Shown here piece by piece: positions 62,001-64,000 of a stretch of 64,000 bases of DNA (positions are counted from its first letter, which is position 1; each line of letters opens with the position of its first letter). The notes beneath the pieces were generated by a model, which was given only the letters and a program-made list of their open reading frames with translations, had not been told where the DNA came from and did not search any database. Source of the stretch: Monarcha castaneiventris obscurior (Eukaryota > Chordata > Aves > Passeriformes > Monarchidae); contig JAMPIT010000894.1 in assembly GCA_026261815.1 (NCBI GenBank), forward strand, positions 55,914,147 through 55,978,146, given 5' to 3'. Position numbers and translations under genes: made by a program.

Positions 62001-64000
62001 TAGCAAATGAATGAGAGGATGTCATCCATTAACTAATTAGTACATAGCAATTAATTGTAAATGATGAAGCTTTGATGATACCTTAACTAACATCACCCAC
62101 AGCAATGGCAGTGGCACCAGAGGAAGTGTGATCATTGGCACAGCTCCAGGGGGATGAGAATCCAGCCAGCCTTCCAGTGTGGGAGCTATTTTGCTATAAT
62201 CAGGACAAAGATTATTTTTAGACAACTTTCATGTGAGCTATGAAAGAAAAAGCCTTCTTAGACAATGTCTTAAAGTGACACTTAGCCACAGCCTTGTTAG
62301 CTTGCTTTGGTTTGGCCTGTGGCTTAACATTCATATTTTGAACTTTATCAAGAGCCAAGGAGGAAAATGTGCCACAGGTGTCCAGCAAGACATTTCAAAT
62401 AAACAGGGAGGCACACTGCAATCCACTGCCAGTGTAATGCTGCTGATGCAGCTGCCTCACTTTTGATTCTACCCACTTTTTAAATGTTCCAGCCTCTTTT
62501 CCCAACTCTCAAGCAGAGCCTGCTCGGGGAGGAGCCCATTATTCCACCATCCCCTGCAAGGTGGGAGACGGAATCCATAAGTAACAGCAGCTGCTCCCTC
62601 TCCAGGACTTAGACTTAGGTCCTAGGAAAACTCTTGCGACCAATCTTCCCATTGTCTTTTGGAATATCTCAGATTGCATATAATACCTGATTTTTAGAAA
62701 GCAGCACTCTGGAGGGGTGCCTTATGCTCCTGACAGAACATCTATTCACAAGGTCCTTTTTGTGACCTCCCTGTGCCCTCCCTGCTCTTATTTTTCCCTC
62801 TAGGTCATTTTCACAGACAATTACCTCCTTTCATATTTTTGTGGGTGTGTGGCAATAGCCAGCAAGTCTTCACTGTATTTTCCCTCCCTCTACCCCCAAA
62901 CGTGGGCCTAAATTAGATGACCTGTTCACATTTTTGCTACTATTTAGTCCTTAAAGCAAGAAAACGGCAGAGGTGCCCCAGAATTAATTGAAAGTTCATC
63001 TTTCATTGTATTAGGGCACCGTTGTCCAGATTAGTTAGCTGCAGTGATAGGAGAACAATTTTCCAAAAGGCAGCAGAAAATTTACAGAAACACACCTACC
63101 TAAAGAGTAAAAAGCCCTAGAAATACTAATGCTTCAGGGAAAATATATTTCAAGCAAAGTTAAGCTAATAACAGAGTAAAGTTAAACAATCAGTCATCAC
63201 ACACCAGTTGCTATTCCCGTTTATGAACTACACCTCTTGTTTGTACACTTTAATAAAGCAGCTTTAATAGGCTTCAAAGAAAATGGTACTTTTCTCATAA
63301 TTTCCCTTCATCAGTGCATGGCACCAAGAAGAGTGAGCAAGGGCATTGCACTGAAATACTTGAATGACGTTTCTGCTCTGATTCAGCTACGCTGTGTGAT
63401 GAAAATGACTCTTAATGAAACTCCTTGTACCATTACAATACAGTTTCTACTGCAATCACTGTGCTTTCATGTTTGGCACAGGGCAGTCTCCATTATTCTT
63501 AGTTAATGTAAGTAGCAAAGATTGCACTTGCTGATAGGATTTCACATTCCTTGATAGGACAGGCGCAGCTCTGAAGAGACTCATCAGTGAATCAGAGACC
63601 ACTCACATTTCACTGCTCCTATAATTAGAAACCATCTACATCTTCAAACTGCAGCACTTCTAATCCTGAGGATAACCCAGATAAACTGTCTTTTACAGTA
63701 ACTGTTTCAAAGTGTGGAAAAAACCTCACTTTACATGCCAGTAATACTTACACAGTTCTGAAAAAACATTACACAATGCTGGCCCTTAAAGATGTGGTAA
63801 GCCTTTAGAACAATACTTAGTCCCTAATTTTAGTGTAAAACTATTAACGAACAAATCTTACAGACCCATCAGAAGGCTTTTTTTAAAATGCCTATTTGAA
63901 TTAAGTTATGAGCACCTGTATATTCACAGTGAAATCCATATGAATTTTAGAGGCATAAAGCCTCCCAAATAAATTTTGAGACCTATAGATCACACCATCA
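59046..64000. other. non-coding stretch
   Basis: Unique DNA to the end of the window. The segment 61970-62090 is rich in homeodomain-type strings, with the CAATTAATTG palindrome at 62048-62057. A 13-base ATTGAGTCAAAAA-type unit is repeated near 61153-61177. The open frames at 59.5-61.9 kb show no family features. No mobile element is recognised. Confidence 0.5.
62031..62057. promoter_or_regulatory. clustered homeodomain-type motifs
   Basis: TAACTAATTAG is followed within ten bases by CAATTAATTG, a perfect 10-bp palindrome. Both contain TAATTA/ATTAAT cores of the kind bound by paired-type and other homeodomain proteins. Such motif pairs are common in conserved non-coding elements near developmental genes, but also frequent by chance in AT-rich DNA. 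Confidence 0.25.

Noticed and set aside
1..64000. Search for tRNA, rRNA, CRISPR arrays, bacterial operons or a defence system
   Set aside because: Nothing fits. The DNA has vertebrate-type composition and bird retroelements, the only regular repeat array has no unique spacers, and no tRNA or rRNA signature was seen.

Overview
The window looks like a 64 kb stretch of non-coding bird nuclear DNA, either intergenic or inside a very large intron. The bird assignment rests on the mobile elements. There are several CR1 LINE fragments, including minus-strand 3' ends with the avian AGAATCACAGAAT-type terminal repeats. There is a solo LTR with the layout of the avian ERVL family, and a second LTR-like block with a TATA box and poly(A) signal. 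A passerine or another neoavian is my best guess, but the sequence does not settle this. The DNA is AT-rich, has few repeats and shows no CpG island. I find no rRNA, tRNA, CRISPR array or prokaryotic-type operon.

No complete protein-coding gene can be supported. The longest open frames are 100-150 codons. They come either from the minisatellite, from a hexanucleotide repeat (a Phe-Pro reading frame), or from chance. A few segments have splice-site architecture and an open frame and could be isolated exons. The best is a 63-nt, 21-codon plus-strand segment at 9282-9344. Weaker ones are minus-strand segments at 34593-34662 (70 nt) and 53124-53400 (possible terminal exon with a membrane segment). 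They lie on opposite strands, so they cannot all belong to one gene, and I do not recognise the proteins.

Layout: 1-9.2 kb is unique AT-rich DNA. At 9.28 kb is the exon candidate. At 9930-11204 is a 14-copy, 91-bp minisatellite with signs of multi-unit duplication. 11.2-26.6 kb is mostly unique DNA with a CR1 3' end at 21.78 kb and a 24-bp perfect palindrome at 25.46 kb. 26600-27265 is a minus-strand ERVL-type solo LTR carrying a pure (GGGAAA)17.5 expansion just upstream of its poly(A) signal. CR1 body fragments lie at 27.9 and 52 kb, with short or old CR1 3' ends at 43.0 and 58.9 kb. The second LTR-like block is at about 49.0-49.7 kb. 52-64 kb is mostly unique, with a 29-bp near-perfect palindrome at 57.9 kb and homeodomain-type motif clusters.

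The most interesting items are the 91-bp minisatellite, the G-quadruplex-prone expansion inside an LTR, the candidate short exons and recursive-splice-like sites, and the two perfect or near-perfect palindromes. No genes can be seen working together as a system.
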